From contig QWPO01000148.1 in NCBI GenBank assembly GCA_003669255.1, positions 1-7,256 on the forward strand: 7,256 nt of DNA, in the 5' to 3' direction. Below, one piece after another: positions 1 through 6,702 of the stretch. This DNA is from Planctomycetota bacterium. Lineage in GTDB: Bacteria > Planctomycetota > Planctomycetia > Pirellulales > UBA1268. Every line of letters begins with the position of its first letter. Position 1 is the first letter of the stretch. Under the pieces are notes generated by a model, which searched no databases, was not told where the DNA came from, and saw nothing but the letters and a program-made list of their open reading frames with translations. The position numbers and the translations under genes are program-made.

Positions 1-728
1 GGTGGCGCATGCTCGAGCAGGCCCGCGATGCGACCGATCTCCGTGGCCATGCCGGTGGCGACCACGATCGCCGCTCCGCTCCCGGTCGCCACCACGGTGC
101 CGGCGTGGAGAAGCGAGTCACGGTCGCCAAGCGGTGTGCCGCCAGGCTGAGCACCGCCCACCCGCTTCTCAACTGGCAGGCTCTCGCCGGTGAGTGCCGA
201 CTCCTGGGCTGTGAGGGAAAAGGCCTCGACGAGCCGGGCATCAGCCGGCACGTGGTCACCCGCCTCGATCTCGATGCGATCTCCGGCCACGAGTTCGCGG
301 GCAGGAATGGAACGTGGTGCTCCATCGCGGACGACGCGGGCCAGCGGCGTCGTCATCCCGCGGAGGGCCGCCAGCGCCCGCTGGGCGCGGTCCTCCTGCA
401 GGAAGCCGATGACGGCGTTGACCAGCACGATCGCCACGATCGCGGCTGTGTCGGCCCAGTCGCCCATGGCCCCCGCGATGACCGCCGCCGCGATCAGGAT
501 CCAGATCACCAACTCCCGGAACTGGGCCAGGAAGGTCCGCCACCACGGCACCGTCGTCGGCTCTTGGAGCGTGTTGGGGCCATCGGCCACCAACCGCCGG
601 ACGGCGTCTTCGGCGGACAGCCCTCGCAACGAGTCGGTCGCCAGTCGCTGGACGATGTCGTCGAGCGGGAGCGTGTGCCAGGCGGGCGGCAATGCTGCAG
701 CGCCGGGCAGTGACTCGGAACCAGCCAT
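1..728 (-). CDS. Cation-transporting P-type ATPase (P2 type), N-terminal part, cut by window edge
   Basis: This is an ATP-driven cation pump of the inner membrane. The 242 visible codons start at the ATG whose complement is at 726-728, and the frame stays open to the left edge. Residues about 14-70 match the cation ATPase N-terminal domain, with the motif GLSAEDAVRRL and the segment DGPNTL. Two hydrophobic helices follow at about 73-89 and 92-110, corresponding to TM1 and TM2. The actuator domain comes next, with PADARLVEA at 161-169 and the dephosphorylation motif TGES at 180-183, followed by LPVEK. The phosphorylation site DKTGT, the nucleotide-binding domain and the ion-binding helices lie outside the window, so the ion (Ca, Mg, Na or other) cannot be assigned. 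The gene is divergent from the small secreted-protein gene at 836. The family call is firm; substrate and completeness are unknown. Confidence 0.95.
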   Translation of the reverse strand, partial: MAGSESLPGAAALPPAWHTLPLDDIVQRLATDSLRGLSAEDAVRRLVADGPNTLQEPTTVPWWRTFLAQFRELVIWILIAAAVIAGAMGDWADTAAIVAIVLVNAVIGFLQEDRAQRALAALRGMTTPLARVVRDGAPRSIPARELVAGDRIEIEAGDHVPADARLVEAFSLTAQESALTGESLPVEKRVGGAQPGGTPLGDRDSLLHAGTVVATGSGAAIVVATGMATEIGRIAGLLEHAP

Positions 729-747
729 GTCATCGCCTGCGGGATGT

Positions 748-762
748 GACGGTTGCACCGTC
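748..762. repeat. Short perfect inverted repeat upstream of the P-type ATPase
   Basis: GACGGT, a three-base spacer TGC, then ACCGTC form a perfect 6-bp inverted repeat. It lies 20-34 bases upstream of the ATPase start and just downstream of TAGAAT (complement of 764-769), which resembles a -10 box for that gene. No good -35 box is visible. It could be an operator or a leader hairpin in the ATPase transcript, or it could be chance in GC-rich DNA. Confidence 0.3.
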
Positions 763-835
763 CATTCTACGGGCGTCGCCCTCAGCCGCGGGGTAGAGTT
801 GAGGAGATCCGCTCACCCCCGCGTGGAGTTCCCCC

Positions 836-1243
836 GTGCACCGCCTCGCTCTGTTGGTCGTCACCGCCTGCTGCCTGGTCGTTTCGGCTTCGGGTGATGC
901 CCAAGCCCAAGCTGCCCGCCACGGCACGCTCGGCAACTGGGGGAGCGGCAACTGGGGGGGCAGCAGTTTCACCGTCGGCCGCAGCACGATGTATTCCAAC
1001 GGCATGGTCTCGAATCGCGTCGGCGACCTCACCTACTTCAACAACGGCCTGGTGGGCAGACAGATGGGCAATGTGACGATCTACAACAACGGCCTGGTCT
1101 CGGTCGATGGCCGGCGGGTGAGGTTCTACAGCAACAACTCCGTGGGCGTGCCGATCCGCGGCACCCAGGGCGGCATGGTCTACGGCGGCGGTTCGCCCTT
1201 CCCCTACGGCCCCACGCCGTTTCCCGCCCCAGCATCTCGCTGA
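836..1243 (+). CDS. Small secreted protein with four 15-residue tandem repeats, function unknown
   Basis: This is a 135-residue protein that I do not recognise as a named family. The start is GTG at 836, preceded by GGAG at 825-828 with usual spacing. Residues 1-25 form a signal peptide: short basic start MHR, hydrophobic core LALLVVTACCLVVSA, and likely cleavage after the AQA near residue 25. The mature part opens with a glycine/tryptophan stretch (GNWGSGNWGG, 33-42). Four consecutive 15-residue repeats follow at 50-109, with consensus T-x-Y-x-N-G-L-V and a Gly in the second half. The tail is Gly/Pro-rich. The regular aromatic-x-Asn-Gly-Leu-Val pattern suggests stacked beta-strands and turns. 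No catalytic residues or membrane anchor are evident. It is probably exported to the periplasm or surface. The gene stands alone between the divergent ATPase and the methyltransferase 76 bases downstream. Confidence 0.8.
   Translation: MHRLALLVVTACCLVVSASGDAQAQAARHGTLGNWGSGNWGGSSFTVGRSTMYSNGMVSNRVGDLTYFNNGLVGRQMGNVTIYNNGLVSVDGRRVRFYSNNSVGVPIRGTQGGMVYGGGSPFPYGPTPFPAPASR
983..1162 (+). repeat. Coding tandem repeat: four 45-base (15-residue) units
   Basis: The four units code for residues 50-64, 65-79, 80-94 and 95-109 of the small secreted protein. Key positions are Tyr/Phe at unit position 4, Asn at 6, Gly at 7, Leu/Met at 8 and Val at 9; a Gly occurs at position 13 or 14. The last unit has NS in place of GL. 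At DNA level units 2 and 3 share an exact 15-base stretch, CAACAACGGCCTGGT, at 1039-1053 and 1084-1098, offset by exactly 45 bases. The other units have diverged in sequence but keep the phase. Confidence 0.85.
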
Positions 1244-1319
1244 GCACCAACGCCGACGGTCGCTATGCTACTCGCATCCCGCAGAGACGGCCGGGGTGGA
1301 CGAAGGAGCATCTTGTTTT

Positions 1320-1976
1320 ATGGCTGGTGAAGACCACAGCGAATCCGACGCTACCGCTGCACGGCACGCGCTCGTGGGGCCGGGCGACCTCTGGCAGATG
1401 AAGCGGCAGTTTCAGATCGAGTTTCTGCGGGGCGTCGGCCTGAAACCGCACCACCAACTGCTCGACCTCGGCTGCGGCACCCTCCGCGGCGGGATCCCGC
1501 TCATCGACTACCTCGACCATGGTCACTACGCGGGCGTGGAGGTGCGCGGCGAGGTGCTCGACGAGGGCCGCCGTGAACTGGCGGAGAGCGGGCTCGTCGG
1601 CAAGCAACCGCAGCTCGTGCACTGCGAGCGACTCGCCGAACTCGACCTGGGCCGAAAGTTCGACGTCGCCTGGGCGTTCGCGGTGCTGATCCACATGGAC
1701 GATTCGGTCCTCAACGACGCGGTCGCGGCGGTCGCCCGCCATCTCGACGACAACGGCGTCTTCTACGCGACGGTCAACGTCGGTGCGGAGCCCACTGCCT
1801 CGTGGCAGGGCTTTCCCGTGGTGCACCGCGAGGCGGCTTTTTACGCCGACGCGTTTCGCCGTCACGCCCTCGTGATGGCCGACATCGGCCCACTGACGTC
1901 GTTCGGCCACGATCACCCGCGGCTCTCAGCCGAGGCGCAGGCCCGCCAGCGGATGCTGAAGGTCATGAAAGCCTGA
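1320..1976 (+). CDS. Class I SAM-dependent methyltransferase
   Basis: This protein is predicted to transfer a methyl group from S-adenosylmethionine to an unknown acceptor in the cytoplasm. I chose ATG 1320 (218 residues) because AAGGAG at 1303-1308 lies 11 bases upstream. An in-frame GTG at 1296 would add eight residues but lacks a good ribosome site. The Rossmann fold is clear. Motif I is LLDLGCGTLRGG at residues 47-58, which binds SAM. The ribose-binding acid is in GVEV (E74). Post-I helix and strand follow, with motif IV FDVAWAFAVLIHM at 114-126 and a typical HL(D)DNGVFYA strand after it. There is no extra substrate domain, and at about 218 residues it is a compact Methyltransf_25/11-type enzyme. 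Neighbours do not reveal the substrate. The long antisense frame over this gene is an effect of GC-rich codon structure. Confidence 0.9.
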   Translation: MAGEDHSESDATAARHALVGPGDLWQMKRQFQIEFLRGVGLKPHHQLLDLGCGTLRGGIPLIDYLDHGHYAGVEVRGEVLDEGRRELAESGLVGKQPQLVHCERLAELDLGRKFDVAWAFAVLIHMDDSVLNDAVAAVARHLDDNGVFYATVNVGAEPTASWQGFPVVHREAAFYADAFRRHALVMADIGPLTSFGHDHPRLSAEAQARQRMLKVMKA

Positions 1977-2018
1977 CCAGGGTGATCGATCGCCCCGGTT
2001 GCGCGGTAAGATTTTGGC

Positions 2019-2360
2019 ATGTTCGAGCATCACACCGACCCGCTGCTGCCGCGTCGCCTGTTTGTGCTTCGGGCATTCTGGTTTCTTTTTCTGTCGGCAA
2101 CCGTGGTCGCCGCGGCGCTCGGTGTGGGAGTGTTGGGCTACCATTACCTCGGCGGGCTCGAGTGGATCGATTCGCTCCTCAACGCCTCGATGATCCTGGG
2201 CGGGATGGGGCCCGTCGACCAGATCGCGACGCGTTCCGGCAAGCTCTTCGCCTCGTTCTATGCGCTCTTCTCAGGCCTGCTGTTCATCGGTGCGATCTCA
2301 CTGCTGCTCACGCCCTTCGTGCACCGGCTGATGCACACGCTCCACGTCGAGGACGACTGA
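2019..2360 (+). CDS. Two-helix membrane protein resembling a potassium-channel pore with a non-canonical filter
   Basis: This is a 113-residue protein with TM1 at about residues 18-41 and TM2 at about 76-99. Between them lies a short amphipathic stretch LEWIDSLLNASMI and then LGGMGPVD at 60-67, followed by GKLFASFYALFSGLLFIGAI. This order (TM1, pore helix, filter-like loop ending in an acid, then G(K/R)LFA-x-x-YAL-x-x-G-x-x-F) closely parallels bacterial two-TM K+ channel domains. The TVGYGD filter, however, is replaced by GGMGPVD. It could therefore be a channel with altered or lost selectivity, a subunit, or a structural relative. The tail is short and charged (LHVEDD), with no RCK or cyclic-nucleotide domain. 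The ATG at 2019 has only a weak upstream ribosome site. It is 42 bases downstream of the methyltransferase on the same strand and may be cotranscribed. The gene is confident; the channel resemblance is inference. Confidence 0.75.
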   Translation: MFEHHTDPLLPRRLFVLRAFWFLFLSATVVAAALGVGVLGYHYLGGLEWIDSLLNASMILGGMGPVDQIATRSGKLFASFYALFSGLLFIGAISLLLTPFVHRLMHTLHVEDD

Positions 2361-2423
2361 GGAAGTCGAGGAAGCCAGATCGGGGCCGGTGGCCGTCGGA
2401 GCAGGACCGCCAGGGCGTGGGCT
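2361..2423. other. Gap between convergent genes, no clear terminator
   Basis: This 63-base stretch separates the plus-strand membrane protein from the minus-strand CYTH remnant. GGCC-GGT-GGCC at about 2384-2394 is the only hairpin-like element, with a 4-bp stem and no T-run on either side. I see no standard intrinsic terminator. Confidence 0.4.
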
Positions 2424-2736
2424 TTATGGCGATTCTGCTTCGGCATCGCGGCCCGACGCGCTGAGCATGTCGGCATAGGCGGTCGCGATCAGATCGGAGT
2501 CATGAATCCCGAGCCTCCGCATCAGGTCGGCGGCGATGATCTGACCTTCGGCAGGCGACTGATCCGGATGCAACACCACCTCCAGTTCGAGGAAGTCGCC
2601 CAGCCCGACCACTGAATCGAGATGCACGCGGGTCTGGCCGACGAGATAGAGCAGGCGTGTCGCTGATCGCTGCCACCAGGGCCTGCGTCCTCGGCAGATC
2701 GGCCACCCGGGCCTTGATCTCGATGTTGGATGGCAT
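2424..2736 (-). pseudogene. CYTH-domain protein (class IV adenylate cyclase/ThTPase superfamily), internally deleted and frameshifted
   Basis: Intact CYTH proteins of this type are about 170-180 residues and form a beta-tunnel acting on triphosphorylated substrates. Here the start (ATG complement at 2734-2736) reads MPSNIEIKARVADLP...ISDTPA, the canonical N-terminus with the basic/acidic first strand IEIKAR. In a different frame the text resumes directly with LYLVGQTRVHLD...LGDFLELEVVL, then the C-terminal part ending at TAA 2424-2426. The join is at about 2645-2660. By comparison with the family I estimate that about 80-90 residues are missing, including the central strands with most substrate-binding arginines and lysines. 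The remaining frame cannot fold as a CYTH tunnel. The out-of-phase join shows a deletion that is not a multiple of three. The C-terminal half is also open from an upstream ATG at 2798, but that reading gives nonsense before the join. Confidence 0.85.
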
Positions 2737-2821
2737 CTGCTCCCCGTTTTCGATCTCTTGTTGATGAACACGTCGGCAACAGCATTGATCTGCTGCATCC
2801 ACGTTGTGCCAGACTTGGTCG

Positions 2822-4948
2822 TTATTCCGGGATCACGTCGATGCCGCTCCCCAGCCCTTCGTCGCCATCGAATTCTTCGTCTGGCACAAGTTCTATGCAG
2901 GCGAGTTCGTTGGGTCCACGAATAAACATGCGGGTCCCGACGATGGCTGGATGGGAATAGACGGGGGCATGTGAGGCCTGAGGGGCCTCCTCCAACGCAG
3001 CGAGATCCGAAACCAAGCGGCAGCCATTCCCGGTGATGTCGTACATGAGGAGTTGGCAGTCGTTGCCGATCGCAAGAACACTCGATGATCCTGATATGAG
3101 CGCTGCATAGGTGCCCAAGCGGACGTCCTCGCCAGCGTAGACGGTTGCGAGGCCGTCGCTGGCATCCAGTTCAACAAGCCTGTCCTGAACACAAAACACC
3201 CGGCTTCCTACAACCACAGGCGTGGCCATCTCGGATGACAACTCGCCCGTCTTCGCCAACGCATCGCGAATGAGGACACCGTCGGCCCCGAGTTCATACA
3301 ACCGTGTTCCGTCGGTCTCTGTCGACACCAAGAACTGTGCCCGATCGCCCCACATGACCACGGGAGTTGGCACGTTGAATCCCCCACCGACCTCCGGCTC
3401 GACTGTCCAGAGCCGATCTCCTGTGGCCACGTCCCAACCACCGAGCGTTGATTCGTCGAAGCCTACGACCTGACACCGCCCGCCCGGATACACGGCGACG
3501 AATGAACCGTAGCCTGGCGGCCGGCCAGGGGAACGCCAGACCTCTTCTCCGTTGGCGGGGTTGAGTGCAACGACTGATGCTTCGGGCGCGCCTGGACTGA
3601 TGATCAACCGCCCGTCAGCAACCAAAGGAGAGGAGCAGTAGCCCCATGCCGAGAACGCATTCTTCGGAACTGCGAAATCTCTGATGAGATTACGTTTCCA
3701 AAGTATCTCTCCGGAATACAAATCGACGCAGTGAAGATCGCCCATCGCTCCTAGTAAGTGCACCCGTCCATTTTCAATGAGCGGCGTAGCCCGTGGCGAG
3801 TTCCCATAATCCAGGTTTCCGGGGGCGTCATACGCAACCTCCCAAAGAAGCTCTCCTGTCTCGGTGTCAAAGCACCTAAACACGTCGCACGAATCTGGTT
3901 CGTCTCGATCACCCATGACCAGGTGCGTCCGCGTTGCTGCAAGCCCCCCAAGCCCCGACCGGGAAAGCGGCCGACTCCACACGACACTCGCGACCTCCGG
4001 CAACCGGGCGGGCAACTGCGGCGCGTGGCCGCTCTGACTGGGACCGCGCCACCCGGGCCAACTGCCATCCACATGATCCGGGGGACGAACAAACCCCTCC
4101 GATGACTCCAACCGCTTACACAAGGCCGCGTCGCTCCCCACGTGGAGCAGCGCCTGCGTGATACGATCACGCGTGCCGTAATCCATGTCTTGGCTCACGA
4201 ACGCCGTGATGAACAAAACGGGCTCCGTCTCCCCGATTACACGCAACGCCCCCTTCGGGACGGTGCCACAGCCCTCCAGCAGTGGCTCCGCATAACTCGA
4301 GATCACAGCCACGGCCTGCGTGGGCTGCACCAGTTCGAGAATCTCCGCCGCCGCATCGCTGCAGGAGTGAACCTCGTGGACATCATAGGGCTCTGGAAGC
4401 CCCGCCTCTCGCAGGGCATCGAGTGCCATGCCATGCTTTTCGCTATGTTCCGAAGTGCCGATGTAGATTGCGTAGTCGAGGACATCACCTACAGACTCTG
4501 CGGCATCGTCGGCAGGCACCACAAACAAGCCGCGCGTCGTGCAGTCTCCGTTCTCATCCGCGAGAGCACAAATCGGCTCCACGCCAGTCGCTGCCTTGGC
4601 TCCATCGGCCCGTACCACGGAGTCCTTGCCGATGACGATATCCGCGTGCCCACATCCGGCAGACTTCAGGCCGGCTTCCATGGACTCACCGAATCCGAGC
4701 CGCACCTCCCGGCGAAGCGTCGTCTCAAGGTATGCCGTCAAAGCGTTGTAGTCCCGCTGGGCGTAGCCTTCCACGCACGGACAAGACAGTCGCGACGCCA
4801 AAGGATCCATGATCACGAGGCATAACGGCGGCTCGTTCGCCACGTCTTTACGGACCGCGATCTCTTGCTGCCCGAAAAACTCCGGTGGCAGCAAGACGTG
4901 AGTGAAACAGACCGCCGCCACTGCCGACCACCACGTTGCCCGCTGCAT
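2822..4948 (-). CDS. Secreted fusion of PhnD-like substrate-binding domain and PQQ-like beta-propeller
   Basis: This 708-residue protein probably acts outside the cytoplasm. Residues 1-27 form a signal peptide (MQRATWWSAVAAVCFTHVLL, then a likely cleavage near GQQ). Residues about 41-285 resemble PhnD-type periplasmic ligand-binding domains of phosphate/phosphonate ABC transporters: CPCVEGYAQRDYNAL (55-69), ADIVIGKDSVVRADG (102-116), LFVVPADD (141-148), EKHGMALDALREAGL (170-184). Residues 297-303 are WPGWRGP, the usual entry to planctomycete PQQ-like propellers. Blade motifs follow, such as FDTETGELLWE (360-370), VDLYSGEILWK (408-418), LNPANGEEVW (462-471) and WDVATGDRLWT (505-515), running to about 690. 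The tail is acidic. No ABC permease or ATPase lies nearby, so binding or sensing is likelier than import. It starts 17 bases after the NHL gene, with AAGG as a modest ribosome site, so it is the second gene of that operon. About 19 cysteines, including CPC at 55-57, are unusual for an exported protein. The ligand is unknown. Confidence 0.88.
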   Translation of the reverse strand: MQRATWWSAVAAVCFTHVLLPPEFFGQQEIAVRKDVANEPPLCLVIMDPLASRLSCPCVEGYAQRDYNALTAYLETTLRREVRLGFGESMEAGLKSAGCGHADIVIGKDSVVRADGAKAATGVEPICALADENGDCTTRGLFVVPADDAAESVGDVLDYAIYIGTSEHSEKHGMALDALREAGLPEPYDVHEVHSCSDAAAEILELVQPTQAVAVISSYAEPLLEGCGTVPKGALRVIGETEPVLFITAFVSQDMDYGTRDRITQALLHVGSDAALCKRLESSEGFVRPPDHVDGSWPGWRGPSQSGHAPQLPARLPEVASVVWSRPLSRSGLGGLAATRTHLVMGDRDEPDSCDVFRCFDTETGELLWEVAYDAPGNLDYGNSPRATPLIENGRVHLLGAMGDLHCVDLYSGEILWKRNLIRDFAVPKNAFSAWGYCSSPLVADGRLIISPGAPEASVVALNPANGEEVWRSPGRPPGYGSFVAVYPGGRCQVVGFDESTLGGWDVATGDRLWTVEPEVGGGFNVPTPVVMWGDRAQFLVSTETDGTRLYELGADGVLIRDALAKTGELSSEMATPVVVGSRVFCVQDRLVELDASDGLATVYAGEDVRLGTYAALISGSSSVLAIGNDCQLLMYDITGNGCRLVSDLAALEEAPQASHAPVYSHPAIVGTRMFIRGPNELACIELVPDEEFDGDEGLGSGIDVIPE

Positions 4949-4965
4949 GGGAATCGCCTTGTTCT

Positions 4966-6555
4966 CTATCTCGATGACGCTTGCGCCACCACGAAACTTT
5001 GTGACGGTCGAGCCGAGGCTTGCCCAGTATCGCCGGCCATGACGACGATGTGGCCCCTCGTGATGTCCAGCATGTAAACCAGATCACCCTTCGGCGAGAC
5101 GGCGATCGAGACCTTCTTACAACCTGGAACCAGTTCCACCTGCCCAACAAGTTCCATGAACTTGCCATCGGCAGTGAATCGCTTGATCCGACCACTTCCT
5201 GACTCCGCCGTGTAGACCGATCCATCGTCGCCAAAGGCGACATTCATCGGGTTACAGCAGCCCTCGAAAGCATCCTCTCGACCACGTTCGCGCGAACCAA
5301 ACTCCAACACCTGCTTGCCGTCTCGAGTGAAGCCGCGCACCCTGTGACGGGTATTCTCCGCCACGTAGATTCCGTTGTCGTTGGCTTGCACGTCCATTTG
5401 GCCGCAGCACCCACGCAATGATTCCCCGATCTTCTTCGCTTTTCCGAACTGATCGTCAGTGCGCCACACGTCAAACCCGTTGCCCGTGCTGGAGGAGCAG
5501 GTAAAGAACACCTCGTCTTTTGAAGCCGATATCGAAGCCACTCGCGCCTGGGCGGCAACAAGTTGCCGAACATCCACTTCAGGCTCAGGCTGTGGCTGCG
5601 GTGGGCCGCCACGACGATTGGTAGCCCACTTGGGCTTAGGGGGATTCCTGATGTTGTTCTCGAGGTTCATCTGCAACTTGACGTAGTTCGCCCGACGTTT
5701 CTGAAGAGCCGTCCTCAATGAGGCAATTTTCTCAACGTCAACGTCGACATCGCCCCCCTCTGCGAGTTCCTTCTTGTCGAGTTCCACAAGATCTTGGTCG
5801 GTATCGGCCAACTTCCGCTCGATATCAGCAAGCCTCTTCTTGTAGCCCTGAACCTGCGCCTGCTGCCTCGTATTGAGGTCCCGTCGCCCCTGCTCCTGAA
5901 CGCGCTTCTGTATTCCGACTGCTGCATCGGCCGCCCCCGCCATGTTGGGCATGTCTCGCTTGAGGGTGATCTGTCCCTCCTCGTCGAGTTTCAGGAGAAC
6001 GCCTTGCCCAGCGACAAACACATCTCCACGCGGTCCAACATTCACCGCTTCTGGGGGCACTGGCAAGGCCCACTGCCCCACCTGATTACCTGTGATGCCA
6101 TACACGCGAAGCATCGGGTTGTCACCGGTGACACCTGCGAGCACTCGGCCCTTTGCGTCCACAGCGAATGTTGTGAGCTTCTCATTTGGCTGACCGGAGA
6201 CCACCTGGATGAGCCTCTCCTGTCGATGAGTTGCCGGGCTTGCCGCACCCTCCTGCTGCGCCACACCCGTCCCTGGAGCAACGGGCGATATCGCGGAAGT
6301 TGCCGATGGCCTTCGTATGGGACGCTGAAGTGCGGTCGGAGATTTCGGCTTCGCCGCCGCAGCGTCTGCCGCTACGACATCACCCGGTGCAATCCATACG
6401 TCACCCATGACGACAACCGACATGGCAATGGCACACGCCGCCCCTAGTCGGCGCAACGCTTTAGCCAAAGCAGTGGCGTCACACCTTGCGAGCAGGGAAC
6501 TTGGCCGCCGAACCCGGCCGCCGCGGCCAAACATGTGTAGTTCGGCTCGTGTCAT
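4966..6555 (-). CDS. Secreted NHL-repeat protein with internal coiled coil and GCC motifs
   Basis: This is a 529-residue protein, first gene of the operon. The ATG at 6555 is supported by GGAGGAA just upstream. It has a long basic N-region and a hydrophobic signal at about 36-63, with likely cleavage around VVAADA (60-65), then an Ala/Pro-rich linker to about 110. NHL-type propeller strands appear at about 125-200 (FAVDAKGRVLAG, VNVGPRGDVFVAG). A highly charged helical insertion at about 205-300 looks like a coiled coil (KKRLADIERKLADTDQDLVELDKKEL), followed by a Pro-rich hinge (304-326). The propeller resumes at about 335-505. Two consecutive blades begin GCCGQMDV (382-388) and GCCNPMNV (432-438), and the next has PGCKKVSIAV (477-486). 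Other NHL proteins are often protein- or ligand-binding platforms, and no enzyme residues are apparent here. Function unknown; it likely works with the PhnD/PQQ protein encoded downstream. Confidence 0.88.
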   Translation of the reverse strand: MTRAELHMFGRGGRVRRPSSLLARCDATALAKALRRLGAACAIAMSVVVMGDVWIAPGDVVAADAAAAKPKSPTALQRPIRRPSATSAISPVAPGTGVAQQEGAASPATHRQERLIQVVSGQPNEKLTTFAVDAKGRVLAGVTGDNPMLRVYGITGNQVGQWALPVPPEAVNVGPRGDVFVAGQGVLLKLDEEGQITLKRDMPNMAGAADAAVGIQKRVQEQGRRDLNTRQQAQVQGYKKRLADIERKLADTDQDLVELDKKELAEGGDVDVDVEKIASLRTALQKRRANYVKLQMNLENNIRNPPKPKWATNRRGGPPQPQPEPEVDVRQLVAAQARVASISASKDEVFFTCSSSTGNGFDVWRTDDQFGKAKKIGESLRGCCGQMDVQANDNGIYVAENTRHRVRGFTRDGKQVLEFGSRERGREDAFEGCCNPMNVAFGDDGSVYTAESGSGRIKRFTADGKFMELVGQVELVPGCKKVSIAVSPKGDLVYMLDITRGHIVVMAGDTGQASARPSQSFVVAQASSR

Positions 6556-6674
6556 TGCACTTCCTCCATCAGGAGCACCATGAAAGCCAAAAGGCCGCCG
6601 ATCTGCTGATCGATATCAGCCAGCATCCACGCCAAGAAACACAGGAGGGGAAGCTCCGCATCCAGGGGGATCAC
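6552..6674 (-). CDS. Possible short hydrophobic reading frame overlapping the NHL-gene start (ATGA)
   Basis: From a GTG at 6674 the frame encodes 40 residues and stops at TGA (complement of 6552-6554), sharing ATGA with the NHL gene. The frame is open further up to a TAG at 6744-6746 (63 codons), but no ATG occurs before an internal Met. The residues include LPLLCFLAWML and GLLAFMVLLMEEV around a polar ADIDQQ, so two short hydrophobic segments could form a membrane hairpin. This looks like the end of a real membrane-protein gene or a small coupled peptide. Against it, the only early start is GTG with a poorly spaced AGGAGG upstream, and a promoter-like -10 box overlaps the start. I do not recognise a family. 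It could be a gene remnant or chance. Confidence 0.35.
   Translation of the reverse strand: MIPLDAELPLLCFLAWMLADIDQQIGGLLAFMVLLMEEVQ
6561..6567 (-). promoter_or_regulatory. Strong ribosome binding site fixing the NHL-gene start
   Basis: The complement reads GGAGGAA, five bases before the ATG at 6555. This favours that start over in-frame ATGs later in the long N-terminal region (for example residue 8 or 45), although the resulting signal peptide has an unusually long N-region. Confidence 0.7.
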
Positions 6675-6702
6675 TATACGCCGTGCGGCCTCCTGTCGTA
6701 AA
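6673..6702 (-). promoter_or_regulatory. Candidate sigma-70-type promoter for the NHL/PhnD-PQQ operon
   Basis: On the minus strand a TTTACG box (complement of 6697-6702) is followed after 18 bases by TATAGT (complement of 6673-6678), a 5-of-6 match to TATAAT. This would give a leader of about 110 bases before the NHL start. It conflicts with translation of the short frame from its GTG at 6674, since transcription would begin inside that frame. The -35 match is only moderate. Confidence 0.4.

Noticed and set aside
9..897. Plus-strand open frames of about 235 codons over the left end
   Set aside because: They are shadows of the P-type ATPase read on the other strand, which has unmistakable TGES and N-domain motifs.
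1263..1916. Long minus-strand open frame (217 codons) opposite the methyltransferase
   Set aside because: It is exactly antisense to a clear Rossmann methyltransferase, and its His/Val/Glu/Arg-rich text is typical of mirrored GC-rich codons.
2384..2394. GGCC-GGT-GGCC hairpin as terminator between convergent genes
   Set aside because: Stem of only 4 bp and no T-run on either strand.
1802..2464. Plus-strand frame of 220 codons spanning methyltransferase end and membrane protein
   Set aside because: It crosses two real genes in another frame and is Arg/Pro/Ala-rich without motifs.
4142..4825. Plus-strand open frame of 227 codons
   Set aside because: Antisense to the PhnD-like domain, whose minus-strand motifs are clear.
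5794..6447. Plus-strand open frame of 217 codons
   Set aside because: Antisense to the NHL protein; no family-like text and no ribosome site.
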